From NCBI RefSeq assembly GCF_001592945.1, contig NZ_LRPB01000049.1, forward strand, positions 310,001-374,000: a stretch of DNA of 64,000 nt, given 5' to 3'. The position numbers were made by a program, and so were the translations under genes. This stretch comes from Roseivirga seohaensis. GTDB lineage: Bacteria > Bacteroidota > Bacteroidia > Cytophagales > Cyclobacteriaceae. The notes under the pieces are model-generated. The model did no database searches. It was not told the DNA's origin and was given only the letters and a program-made list of their open reading frames with translations. Positions 27,281-35,359 of the stretch are shown piece by piece. How positions within the stretch are numbered: the first letter of the stretch is position 1; every line of letters begins with the position of its first letter.

Positions 27281-28795
27281 ATGAATAAACTACTCCTTTT
27301 CAACCCCAGAAGTGCAAAATGGAAGCATCGCATTCCTAACTCTATTCTTCAAGTAGGAGCCTCCATTCATGGCAAGTTTGACTATGTTTTCGTGGATGGT
27401 AATATGGAAATTGATCCTTGGGCGAAAATTGAGGCATATTTTAAGACTGGGAATTTTAAGTATTTTGGTGTAACGGTTATGCCAGGCCCCCAACTTAAAG
27501 AAGCTATTCCATTTACGAAACGTATCAGGAAAGAGTATCCAGAAATAGTCAATATATGGGGAGGTTATTTTGCTTCAAATCAGTACAAAGTATGTTTGGA
27601 AAGTGGCTTCGTTGATGTTGTGATCAACGGCCCTGCTGATGATGTATTCCCTAGACTTTTAGAGTCCATAGAATCAGGTACTTCTTATGAGCATATTGAA
27701 AATCTGATTTTTAGAAATGGAAATGGCGAGATAGTAACTACTAAAAAGCAGGGGCTGTTGAATCAAGATGAATTACCAGATTTGCCTTATGACTACTTGG
27801 CTAGTTTTTATCCATTAAAGCGATATTTTGGAAAAACTTTCCTTGGTAAACGCACTCTATCATATCATTCGAGTTTTGGTTGTCCGTTTACTTGCTCCTT
27901 TTGTGCTGTAGTGCCTATCTACAATGCCAGATGGAAAGGGAAGTCAGCGCAGAAAATTTATAAAGATGTAAAAAAACTGAAAGACGAATATCAGATTGAC
28001 GCGATTGAATTTCATGACAATAACTTTTTCACATCCCGAAAACGAGTGGTAGAGTTTTCCGAACTCATCATGGATGATGGCATTAGTTGGTGGGGAGAGG
28101 GAAGAATAGATACGCTGGATCAATACAAGGATGAGGACCTGGAAACTATGAGCAAAGCGGGCTGTAGAATGATTTTTTGCGGGGCAGAAAGTGGAAATGA
28201 TGAGGTACTTAAACAAATGGATAAAGGAGGCACTCAGTCTTCTGCTCAGATTCTGGCGTTTGCTGAAAGAATGAGTAAGCATAATATCATTCCTGAGTAT
28301 TCTTTTGTTTTGGGCTTGCCTGGAAAGGATGAGACAGCTGTGATGGATCAGATTGATAAAGATATCGATTTCATCAAAAAGGTAAAAAAGGTCAATCCAA
28401 ATACGGAGATCATCATTTACCTCTATAGTCCAGTGCCAACAGAAGGTTCTGAATTGCATAAACAGATTATTGAAGAGGGGTTTAAGTTTCCAGAGAAATT
28501 GGAAGACTGGCTTAATCCAGCATGGGAAAACTTTGATTTGCGTAAGAATCCCCTTACCCCTTGGCTGACTCCTCAGATGATAGATAAAATCAAAAATTTT
28601 GAGACTGTGCTGAATGCTTATTATCCAACGGTTTCGGATTATAGAGTTACTCCGTTTAAAAGAAAGGTAATGAGAGGTGTATCAGGGTTTAGATATAAAT
28701 CGAATATCTATAATTACCCTTATGAGTTAAAGGCATTACAAAAGTATTGGCTCAAATATAGACAGCCCGAGATTGAGGGTTTTTATCAAGAATAG
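27281..28795 (+). CDS. B12-binding-domain radical SAM enzyme
   Basis: This 504-aa protein has a shortened cobalamin-binding domain ('MNKLLLFNPRSAKWKHRIPN', 'DYVFVDGNMEIDPW', 'IWGGYFASNQYKVCLESGFVDVVINGPADDVFPRLLE') and a radical SAM barrel with C201, C205 and C208 in 'SSFGCPFTCSFC'. It continues with 'MIFCGAESGNDEVLKQMDKGG' and a long C-terminal extension. It differs clearly from the paralogues at 9963 and 12217, so it probably catalyses another step. It lies 8 nt before the NPPY methyltransferase, suggesting a pair. The substrate is unknown. Confidence 0.87.
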   Translation: MNKLLLFNPRSAKWKHRIPNSILQVGASIHGKFDYVFVDGNMEIDPWAKIEAYFKTGNFKYFGVTVMPGPQLKEAIPFTKRIRKEYPEIVNIWGGYFASNQYKVCLESGFVDVVINGPADDVFPRLLESIESGTSYEHIENLIFRNGNGEIVTTKKQGLLNQDELPDLPYDYLASFYPLKRYFGKTFLGKRTLSYHSSFGCPFTCSFCAVVPIYNARWKGKSAQKIYKDVKKLKDEYQIDAIEFHDNNFFTSRKRVVEFSELIMDDGISWWGEGRIDTLDQYKDEDLETMSKAGCRMIFCGAESGNDEVLKQMDKGGTQSSAQILAFAERMSKHNIIPEYSFVLGLPGKDETAVMDQIDKDIDFIKKVKKVNPNTEIIIYLYSPVPTEGSELHKQIIEEGFKFPEKLEDWLNPAWENFDLRKNPLTPWLTPQMIDKIKNFETVLNAYYPTVSDYRVTPFKRKVMRGVSGFRYKSNIYNYPYELKALQKYWLKYRQPEIEGFYQE

Positions 28796-28803
28796 TCTGC
28801 TTT

Positions 28804-29484
28804 ATGAATGTGATCGCCCGCAAGTTAAAATCACTGCTATTCAAACCACTTAGTTATGCCTATCGGAAGTATAGTCGGAAGGAACGGACAACCCGGGTAG
28901 CAGGCATAAAACTAACCGTCCTACCTGGTGTTTTTAATCCAAGACTTTTTTTTAGTACCAAATTTATGATGAGGTATATTGAACAATATCACCTTCAGGA
29001 TAAACATGTATTGGATGTAGGTTCGGGCAGTGGGGCATTGGCTATTGCTGCCGCAGTAAAGGGAGCCAAAGTAGTGGCTATTGACATTAATCAGTTAGCT
29101 GTGGACAATACTGTTAAAAACGCTCTTTTAAATAAGTTAGACTTACAGGTACTTCGATCAGATTTATGGAAGGATCTGCCTCTACAAACCTTCGATATGG
29201 TTTTGGTTAATCCTCCGTATTATCCGAAAAGCCCAACTAACAAGGAAGAGCTTGCTTGGTATTGCGGAGATAATTTTCAGTACTTTGACTGCTTTTTCAA
29301 CGGGCTTGGTTCCTTTATTCATTCGAAAACCAAGGTGATTATGATACTAAGTGAAGACTGTGAGATAGAGAGTATAGGCAGCATTGCTGAGAAAAACTCT
29401 TTTGAAATGGTACTCGCAAAAAGAAAAAGAGTTTGTTGGGAGATTAACTATATTTTTTACATCCGCCAAAAGTCTCATGGCTAA
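28804..29484 (+). CDS. 'methyltransferase small' domain protein with NPPY motif
   Basis: This 226-aa protein has motif I at 69-77 ('VLDVGSGSG') and the N-P-P-Y motif at N136-Y139 in 'FDMVLVNPPYYPKSP'. NPPY is the hallmark of N-methyltransferases acting on planar nitrogens (HemK/PrmC, RlmG/RsmC, and DNA amino-methyltransferases); sugar O-methyltransferases do not carry it. The N-terminal 60 residues are basic. It is the last plus-strand gene of the locus, 8 nt after the B12 radical SAM gene. Its acceptor could be a nucleobase or amide group of a cluster product. Function inferred only at the family level. Confidence 0.8.
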   Translation: MNVIARKLKSLLFKPLSYAYRKYSRKERTTRVAGIKLTVLPGVFNPRLFFSTKFMMRYIEQYHLQDKHVLDVGSGSGALAIAAAVKGAKVVAIDINQLAVDNTVKNALLNKLDLQVLRSDLWKDLPLQTFDMVLVNPPYYPKSPTNKEELAWYCGDNFQYFDCFFNGLGSFIHSKTKVIMILSEDCEIESIGSIAEKNSFEMVLAKRKRVCWEINYIFYIRQKSHG

Positions 29485-29505
29485 TAAGAGTTAACTGTAA
29501 TATTT

Positions 29506-29560
29506 AGGGTAATAAATGGTTTAGTGTTTTTTTTAAAAACCAATTTGTTTCTATTACCCT
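29506..29560. repeat. imperfect inverted repeat at the cluster end
   Basis: AGGGTAATA at 29506-29514 is the reverse complement of TATTACCCT at 29552-29560, and between them ATGGTTT and AAACCAAT also pair partly around a T-run. It lies 22 nt after the last glycan-locus stop and may end the transcript. Confidence 0.4.
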
Positions 29561-29640
29561 TTATCTACTTTAGCCTAGATTATTAATTTCGTTTGCGTAT
29601 TTAATATGCTAGTCCCCCCTTTATTAGTGAGTCGGGATTT

Positions 29641-29750
29641 ATGGCTTCGCTTCTATTGGTAAACCCTGCTTATTCCTTCAAAAAGGAATATGGTGATTAT
29701 ACCCACCAATGAGCATTGTATTGCTACCTTGGATATTTGCTTAGCTAGCT
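29641..29750 (+). pseudogene. N-terminal relic of a B12-binding radical SAM gene
   Basis: From an ATG at 29641 the frame reads 'MASLLLVNPAYSFKKEYGDY' then THQ and stop. The opening 'LLLVNPAYS' is the classical start of a cobalamin-binding radical SAM protein. Shifting frame near 29708 continues as 'PPMSIVLLPWIFA', which fits the family's next block (PP-small-hydrophobic). A single indel plus loss of the rest would explain this. It sits between the locus and the SxtJ-like gene. Short, so moderate confidence. Confidence 0.4.
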
Positions 29751-29759
29751 TATTGAACG

Positions 29760-30152
29760 TTACCACAGCTCCTCTAAATCCTCTTTAATGAAAGCGTGTT
29801 GTCTATCATGCCAATTGGTTTGACTTGATGAGTGGTTTGTGAATTTTCCTTTTCCGCTAAATACTTTTTGGAGTTTTGAAATAGGAGTGAGAAACACAAA
29901 AAACACTATTGACAAAAGTATAGCTCCTGTTACTTTACCTAAGGCCTGACCTAAATATATCCAGCCATTGGCAATTAGATTAGCGGCTTTTCTTGAAAGT
30001 GTTGAGACTAAGCCGATAGAAACGGATAGGTAAATCAGCAAGTCTGCGTCTTGCTTCCATTTCCATTGTATTAGAATGTAAAGCCCTATTAATCCAGAAA
30101 CTAACCCTAAAATTATTGCCTCGGATGACTGCTTGATTTTTGGAACTTTCAA
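29760..30152 (-). CDS. SxtJ-like small membrane protein
   Basis: The protein has two or three hydrophobic segments ('AIILGLVSGLIGLYILIQW', 'LLIYLSVSIGLV', 'VTGAILLSIVFFVFLTPISKLQKVF') and ends with 'NWHDRQHAFIKEDLEELW', a C-terminal W...R...F...DLE..W pattern like SxtJ-family proteins found beside carbamoyltransferases. I place the start at the TTG at 30150-30152 (130 aa), 4 nt after the stop of the DUF5989 gene; the longer frame up to 30209 would overlap that gene by over 50 nt. Function unknown; it is presumed to act with the carbamoyltransferase at the membrane. Confidence 0.65.
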   Translation of the reverse strand: MKVPKIKQSSEAIILGLVSGLIGLYILIQWKWKQDADLLIYLSVSIGLVSTLSRKAANLIANGWIYLGQALGKVTGAILLSIVFFVFLTPISKLQKVFSGKGKFTNHSSSQTNWHDRQHAFIKEDLEELW

Positions 30153-30156
30153 TGTG

Positions 30157-30306
30157 TTAAAATAAAGAATAGATAAATGGAGATAATGCAGAACCTCCTC
30201 CGAAAACAATTAAAAAACCCAGAAGCAACAGCACCAATACTATTGGCATTAACCAATACTTTTTGCGTTGCATGAGGAATTTCGATAAATCTCTTAGCAC
30301 TGACAT
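30157..30306 (-). CDS. DUF5989 / SxtK-like single-span small membrane protein
   Basis: A 49-codon gene on the minus strand with ATG at 30304-30306 and TAA at 30157-30159. The product begins MSVLRDLSKFLMQRKKYW, continues with a hydrophobic stretch (LMPIVLVLLLLGFLIVF) and ends GGGSALSPFIYSLF. This is the pattern of DUF5989 proteins: a short basic N-terminus with RKKxW, one membrane helix and a 'SALxPFIY' tail. The start lies 1 nt after the carbamoyltransferase stop and the stop lies 4 nt before the SxtJ-like start, so the three are one operon. No biochemical function is known. Confidence 0.8.
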   Translation of the reverse strand: MSVLRDLSKFLMQRKKYWLMPIVLVLLLLGFLIVFGGGSALSPFIYSLF

Positions 30307-30307
30307 A

Positions 30308-32116
30308 TTATTTTTTCTTAGTTAAAAGGAATTCCCCTAAAAATAGATAATCCATTTCCGTTTTCATAAAACAGCGATAAGCATCTTCAGGAGAACAAAC
30401 TATGGGTTCATCTTTAACATTAAAACTTGTATTGATTAAAAGAGAGTTACCTGTCAGTTCTTTAAAGGCTTTCAGAAGCGGCCAGAAGTTTGGATTTGTG
30501 GTTTTATCTACGGTTTGAATGCGAGATGAATAATCAACATGCGTAATGCCAGGGAAATTGGATTTCTCTACTCTGCTTTTCTCTACAATAGAAAGTTGCT
30601 GAAAGTTATCGGGGAGCTTTTTCTGAAACTCATCCTTAATCTGAGTAACTAAGCCCATGTATGGCGAAACCTCAGACATCTTAAAATAATTCACTAAATC
30701 CTCTTCCAACATTACAGGTGCAAATGGGCGGAACGATTCCCTGAATTTTATTTTTCGATTTACGGTTCTCTGAATATCTGGGGACTGTGGGCTGGCTATT
30801 ATACTTCGCGCTCCAAGGGCTCTTGCTCCAAACTCCATTCTACCTTGCATCCAACCGATAACTGCTCCTTTTACCAATAGACTGGCTGCTTTTTCATAAA
30901 GTGTTGTTTTGCTTTCAATCCTTTCAAAGTCAACGTTTTTAGCTAATAAGAATGCTTCAATATGTTGAGTGGAGTATGCTGGCCCTAAGAATGAAATTTT
31001 GTTTTTTAAGAACTCTTCTTTTACTCTAGGTACCTCATTTTGCAAATAATAGCTTGCTAAGGCTGCTCCACCTGCGCTGCCAGAGTCACCAACTGCTGGA
31101 GGTACAAATACGTTATCAAATATACTCTCTTGTAAAAGCCGTCCGTTCGCTACACAATTATAGGCAACTCCCCCAGCAAGGCATAGGTTTTTCATTCCTG
31201 TAATCTTTTTGGCTTCGCGGGCCAAGTTCAATACGGCCTCTTCGGTAATGTCCTGAGCGGCAAGTGCAAAATCGCAATGTTTTTGCTCAATTGGTTCGTC
31301 TTCTTTTCTAAGCGGTATTTCGAATAGTGTCTCCCATTTTTTAGAAGAAATCATTCTTTCGCCATAAAGAAATTCGAAGTAACGCATGTTAAGCTGAATT
31401 GAGCCATCTTGATGTAGATCAACCAACTCTTTCTCTATTCTTTGTCGGTAAAATTTATAGTTGTCACTTTTATGATCACCGTATGGAGCCAGCCCCATCA
31501 TTTTATATTCTCCATCATTTACCTTGAACCCGAGGTACTGGGTGAAAGACGAATAAAGTAGGCCTAATGAATGAGGAAAATGTTGCTCTTTCAGGACTGT
31601 GATTTCATTGCCTTTAGCACGAAAAATTGAGGTAGTGGTCCATTCACCTACACCATCGATGGTTAGGATAGCGCTTTCGTCAAATTGAGAGGTGTAATAT
31701 GCCCAAGCAGCGTGCGAGAGGTGATGTTCAGAAAATAGAATTTTGCAATTCTTGTGCTTCCCTCTTGCTACCTCATTCAAACCTTCTTTCAATAACTTTT
31801 TGAAGAAGATTTTATCTTTAATCCATTCGGGTATATGCTTTACGAATGCACCAATTCCTTTGGGAGCAATCGCATAAAACGTTTCGAGAATTCTTTCAAA
31901 TTTTATAAAGGGCTTGTCATAGAAAACTATTTTCTCCACATCCTCAAAACGTATTTGGGCATGGTCTAAACAGAATCGAATAGCATGAATAGGAAATGAA
32001 GGGTCGTGTTTCTTTCGAGTAAATCGTTCTTCTTGGGCGGCAGCCATAATTAGCCCATTACGGATTATGCATGCTGCTGAATCATGGTAATAAGCGCTTA
32101 TTCCTAGTGTATACAC
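30308..32116 (-). CDS. carbamoyltransferase (NodU/CmcH/TobZ family)
   Basis: This 602-aa enzyme would transfer carbamoyl from carbamoyl phosphate, through carbamoyl-AMP, to a hydroxyl on a sugar or metabolite. The N-terminal Kae1/ASKHA-like domain starts 'MYTLGISAYYHDSAAC' and contains the metal site 'HHLSHAAWAY' (H131, H132, H135). The C-terminal YrdC-like domain includes 'WMQGRMEFGARALGARSIIASP' and 'LLINTSFNVKDEPIVCSPEDA'. The start is GTG at 32114-32116, since a stop lies 12 nt upstream in frame and the family consensus begins exactly here. With DUF5989 and SxtJ downstream it mirrors the sxtI neighbourhood of saxitoxin clusters. Confidence 0.93.
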   Translation of the reverse strand: MYTLGISAYYHDSAACIIRNGLIMAAAQEERFTRKKHDPSFPIHAIRFCLDHAQIRFEDVEKIVFYDKPFIKFERILETFYAIAPKGIGAFVKHIPEWIKDKIFFKKLLKEGLNEVARGKHKNCKILFSEHHLSHAAWAYYTSQFDESAILTIDGVGEWTTTSIFRAKGNEITVLKEQHFPHSLGLLYSSFTQYLGFKVNDGEYKMMGLAPYGDHKSDNYKFYRQRIEKELVDLHQDGSIQLNMRYFEFLYGERMISSKKWETLFEIPLRKEDEPIEQKHCDFALAAQDITEEAVLNLAREAKKITGMKNLCLAGGVAYNCVANGRLLQESIFDNVFVPPAVGDSGSAGGAALASYYLQNEVPRVKEEFLKNKISFLGPAYSTQHIEAFLLAKNVDFERIESKTTLYEKAASLLVKGAVIGWMQGRMEFGARALGARSIIASPQSPDIQRTVNRKIKFRESFRPFAPVMLEEDLVNYFKMSEVSPYMGLVTQIKDEFQKKLPDNFQQLSIVEKSRVEKSNFPGITHVDYSSRIQTVDKTTNPNFWPLLKAFKELTGNSLLINTSFNVKDEPIVCSPEDAYRCFMKTEMDYLFLGEFLLTKKK

Positions 32117-32128
32117 ATCGCGAAGATA

Positions 32129-32875
32129 TTAAATAATCAACTGCGCCAAAACCGCAGCAGCCGCACCCAATAAAGAAACCGAAAATTTCTTCCAATTAAG
32201 TTTGTGGTGCGGGTCACTTTCAATAAAAATAGTAGTGGAAATTTGAAGAAAACTACCCGCAACTACAGCGAAGAAAATGATCAAGTATTTTTCGGGCAAT
32301 AGATTGGAATGACTAAAATACTCTGAAGTAATTAAGCCCAAAGGAGAGCTGATAGCAAAGATGAACAATAGGCCAAATGCCTTGTACTTGTTTTTAAGTT
32401 GAGCTACCAATAATGCCATAAGCGCCAATGAGGCAGGTATTTTGTGCATTACAATGCCTAGCAATATTTTAGGGGAACTACCATGACTATATACCGAATC
32501 AGGGCTGTGGTTAGAGTGCAACGAATCCGTTAGAATAGAACCTTCCAAAAATGAATGCAGTACTAGTGCAATCAGCAAATAGGTTACAGGAACTCGCGTA
32601 TGAATATGGGTGTGACCATGTTCTACTCCGTTAGAAAAATTTTCTAATATTTTCTGAATAAAGAATCCGATAAGGATATAAAGCCCAAGGTTAAATGGGT
32701 CTTCTCCGCTCATAAATATATCTGGAATCAGATGTATTACTGTAACAGAGAATAAATATGCGCCAGCAAAAACAAGAAAGTAGCGGATTTTGGTTTCGCT
32801 GAAAGTTGCATTACCTAAAATGAAAAGGCCCGGTACAAGGGCGCAAAGCAATAAAATCGTGACGTTTATTAGCAA
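32129..32875 (-). CDS. ZIP family metal transporter
   Basis: This 248-aa membrane protein has about eight hydrophobic helices, a histidine-rich loop ('NGVEHGHTHIHTRVP', residues 82-96) and the conserved helix IV/V polar residues 'LIALVLHSFLEGSIL' and 'IVMHKIPASLALMALLV' (H-S-x-x-E and H-K-x-P). These form the binuclear metal site of ZIP carriers. It would import zinc or another divalent metal to the cytoplasm. The stop lies 12 nt before the carbamoyltransferase GTG, so it may be co-transcribed with the carbamoyl module; a functional link is not obvious beyond the metal dependence of that enzyme. Confidence 0.87.
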   Translation of the reverse strand: MLINVTILLLCALVPGLFILGNATFSETKIRYFLVFAGAYLFSVTVIHLIPDIFMSGEDPFNLGLYILIGFFIQKILENFSNGVEHGHTHIHTRVPVTYLLIALVLHSFLEGSILTDSLHSNHSPDSVYSHGSSPKILLGIVMHKIPASLALMALLVAQLKNKYKAFGLLFIFAISSPLGLITSEYFSHSNLLPEKYLIIFFAVVAGSFLQISTTIFIESDPHHKLNWKKFSVSLLGAAAAVLAQLII

Positions 32876-32961
32876 ATTTGAAAATCGTTAATGCAACAGC
32901 ATTGCAAATATGATAAAGAAAATCGAATTTTCATTTAAATAGTTCCCGATTGGTTATAGTC

Positions 32962-33987
32962 TTATTGTTGGTTTATGGTTTTTCCTTTTAGGCCAGGTGA
33001 AATGTAAGTTTGAGTATTTCCATCTTGGTCGGAGTATATAAAGTAGGCTTCCAAGTTCGAGTTACTTTCTATCATTTCTTTTGCTTTCTCTAAACCCATG
33101 GCCATTGAGGCGGTAGCATATGCATCGGCATACATACAAGTGGGAGCAACTACAGTAGCGCTTAGAAGAGTAATCATTTTCGGGTAGCCAGTTTTCGGGT
33201 CAATGGTGTGGGCTACTTTTTTTCCATCTACTATTTTGTAATTACGGTAGTTACCAGAAGTCGCCATTCCGTGATCTTCTAATTGAATGGCATCGAAAAC
33301 ACCGCCAACGCGATTTTCATCCGGTACTTCAATGCCAATGGTCCATGTTTCACCAGAATCGTTTTTGCCTTTGGCGCGTACTTCGCCACCAATTTCAACC
33401 ATAAAGTTTTGAATGTTCTGTGCCTTTAAGTACTCCGCTACTACATCAATTGCTTGACCTTTTGCAATAGCCGAAAAGTTAAGTTTCAGTTCAGGAATGG
33501 TTTTGATTACTTCTTCGTTAGTGAAACTTACTTTTTCAAAACCTACATATTTCAAAACTGAATCTACTTGACCGCTGTCAAGCGAAACGCTTTTCCCATC
33601 ACCAAAGCCCCAAGCGTCAACCAATGGGCCAACCGTTGGATCGAAATAACCTCCAGATGCTTTATACACTTCCTTACTGGCAATAAGTACTTCTGAAAAG
33701 TACGGATAGCTGAAAGTTGCCCTTCCTTCTTTATTGAAGATTGAAATTTCAGAATCGGGGATGTAAGTAGAAAGCGACTGGTTGAAGTCGGCCAAAAGTG
33801 AATCAATTTCCTTTTTGAAATTCCTGAGGTCTTCGTCAATATACTTAATGTTGTAAGCAATAACGCCCATTGTGGTGCCTTGAACCAACACCATTTTTGG
33901 TTTTTGGCTCTCACGGTATTTCCAAACTGCAAAAATTGCAATTACTAACACGAGTAGGTATATTCTAGACCTTTGATTCTTGTCCAT
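32962..33987 (-). CDS. apbE: FAD:protein FMN transferase (ApbE)
   Basis: This 341-aa protein attaches FMN covalently to threonine in target flavoproteins such as Na+-NQR and Rnf subunits. It has an N-terminal membrane or lipoprotein-like anchor ('RIYLLVLVIAIFAVWKYRES'), then 'TTMGVIAYNIKY', 'FNPVDAW'-type 'GPLVDAWGFGDG', 'INFSAIAKG'-like 'LNFSAIAKGQAID', 'VEIGGEVRAKG' and the Mg/FAD-binding 'AHTIDPKTGYP'. All ApbE blocks are present. It acts on the periplasmic side. An exact TATCTTTG -7 box lies on the minus strand at 34004-34011. No Nqr genes are in the window. Confidence 0.93.
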   Translation of the reverse strand: MDKNQRSRIYLLVLVIAIFAVWKYRESQKPKMVLVQGTTMGVIAYNIKYIDEDLRNFKKEIDSLLADFNQSLSTYIPDSEISIFNKEGRATFSYPYFSEVLIASKEVYKASGGYFDPTVGPLVDAWGFGDGKSVSLDSGQVDSVLKYVGFEKVSFTNEEVIKTIPELKLNFSAIAKGQAIDVVAEYLKAQNIQNFMVEIGGEVRAKGKNDSGETWTIGIEVPDENRVGGVFDAIQLEDHGMATSGNYRNYKIVDGKKVAHTIDPKTGYPKMITLLSATVVAPTCMYADAYATASMAMGLEKAKEMIESNSNLEAYFIYSDQDGNTQTYISPGLKGKTINQQ

Positions 33988-34003
33988 TATCTCAAAATTT
34001 GAG

Positions 34004-34011
34004 CAAAGATA
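34004..34011 (-). promoter_or_regulatory. -7 promoter box upstream of apbE
   Basis: On the minus strand the sequence reads TATCTTTG, an exact match to TAnnTTTG, 17-24 nt before the apbE ATG (33987). A clear TTTG -33 partner is lacking; TTTA lies at about the right distance. The divergent ruvB gene has TATCTTAG at 34078-34085, similar but imperfect. Confidence 0.45.
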
Positions 34012-34100
34012 ATGAGTGCTTTTGCTCTAAATAAGGTTAAAGAGTAAAAGATTGATTAAGTGAAAAAAACTAACTGCTATCTTAGCAAAAAGATTGGTGA

Positions 34101-35135
34101 ATGCGCGAAGACTATTTAAATGCTGAAGATGACCATCTCAACCCCGAAGAAAAGGATATTGAGAGAGCACTGAGGCCGCTGAGTTTTGAAGACTTTACGG
34201 GGCAACACAAAATTGTTGAGAACTTAAAAATATTTGTTCTGGCAGCGAAAGGGCGTTCAGAACCTTTGGATCATGTGCTATTACATGGCCCTCCGGGGTT
34301 GGGTAAAACCACCCTATCACACATTATTGCCAATGAACTCAAATCCGATTTAAAGATTACTTCTGGGCCAGTGCTCGATAAGCCTAGCGATTTGGCTGGT
34401 TTACTGACCAATTTGGAACATGGCGATGTGCTTTTCATTGATGAAATCCACAGGCTGAACCCTATTGTGGAGGAGTATCTGTATTCCGCGATGGAAGATT
34501 ACCGCATCGATATTATGCTTGATTCTGGGCCAAATGCGCGTTCAGTTCAAATTGCATTAGAGCCATTTACATTAATCGGAGCCACTACAAGGTCGGGTTT
34601 ATTGACTTCGCCACTGCGTGCGCGTTTTGGTATAAATGCCAGATTGGAATACTACGATGCGAAATTATTAACCACCATTGTACAGCGTTCCTCGGATATT
34701 CTCAATACACCAATTGACGATGATGCAGCCTACGAAATTGCTCGAAGGAGTAGAGGAACCCCGCGTATTGCGAACAACCTTCTGCGCAGAACAAGGGATT
34801 TTGCTCAAATCAAGGGAACAGGAACGATTACCAAAGCCATAAGTGAAATGGCATTAAACGCCTTGGACGTTGATTCGCATGGTTTGGACGAAATGGATAA
34901 TCGTATTTTGCTCACAATTATCGAGAAATTCAAAGGCGGGCCAGTGGGGATTTCAACCATTGCTACGGCAGTAGGTGAAGAGGCCGAAACCATAGAAGAA
35001 GTTTATGAGCCTTTCTTAATTCAAGAGGGTTACCTTAAGCGAACCTCCCGCGGTCGCGAAGCAACAGACTTGGCTTATAAACATTTGAATCTTAAACCCC
35101 TTGGCGGACAAACAGGTAATTTGTTTGATGCTTAG
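34101..35135 (+). CDS. ruvB: Holliday junction branch migration helicase RuvB
   Basis: This 344-aa AAA+ ATPase is the motor of the RuvABC complex, driving branch migration during recombinational repair. The N-terminus '[22 protein letters not shown]' is diagnostic. Walker A is 'GPPGLGKTT', Walker B 'LFIDEIHRL', sensor 1 'ATTRSG', the arginine finger region is 'SPLRARFG', and the C-terminal winged helix has '[16 protein letters not shown]...[17 protein letters not shown]'. Full length and intact. It is divergent from apbE across 113 nt. Confidence 0.98.
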   Translation: MREDYLNAEDDHLNPEEKDIERALRPLSFEDFTGQHKIVENLKIFVLAAKGRSEPLDHVLLHGPPGLGKTTLSHIIANELKSDLKITSGPVLDKPSDLAGLLTNLEHGDVLFIDEIHRLNPIVEEYLYSAMEDYRIDIMLDSGPNARSVQIALEPFTLIGATTRSGLLTSPLRARFGINARLEYYDAKLLTTIVQRSSDILNTPIDDDAAYEIARRSRGTPRIANNLLRRTRDFAQIKGTGTITKAISEMALNALDVDSHGLDEMDNRILLTIIEKFKGGPVGISTIATAVGEEAETIEEVYEPFLIQEGYLKRTSRGREATDLAYKHLNLKPLGGQTGNLFDA

Positions 35136-35159
35136 TTAAGGTTTATGCTGTTTTAACAA

Positions 35160-35309
35160 CACACCCCTAGCCCCTCTCGAGAGGGGAATGGTTTTGAGGT
35201 ATAGCAGATATTTTCAGCCTAAAGCGGAATGCTTTTTATGTGTAAAGGCTGAGTTATTAACTGACAAATTATTCCCTCCTAGAGGAGGGCAAGGGAGATG
35301 AGAGGTGAC
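35160..35309. repeat. paired palindromes forming an imperfect inverted repeat (MITE-like)
   Basis: A perfect 16-bp palindrome CCCCTCTCGAGAGGGG at 35171-35186 and a hairpin CCCTCCT-AG-AGGAGGG at 35274-35289 flank about 87 bp. The outer context also mirrors: 'cacccctag' before the first and 'caagggagatga' after the second are near reverse complements, as are the inner GAAT and ATTC. This looks like a small mobile or palindromic repeat in the ruvB-queG gap. Confidence 0.55.
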
Positions 35310-35359
35310 TGAACACTAAAAACAGAAGCTCATTTTAAGAAATTTAGGATTTAAACTAA

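Noticed and set aside
27944-28459. 171-codon open frame on the minus strand inside the B12-radical SAM gene at 27281
   Set aside because: Antisense shadow of a clear radical SAM gene; its residues show no family pattern.
8163-29484. Prophage or integrative element carrying the glycan locus
   Set aside because: No integrase, transposase, tRNA attachment site or phage structural gene is seen; flanking tRNAs lie 13 kb away.
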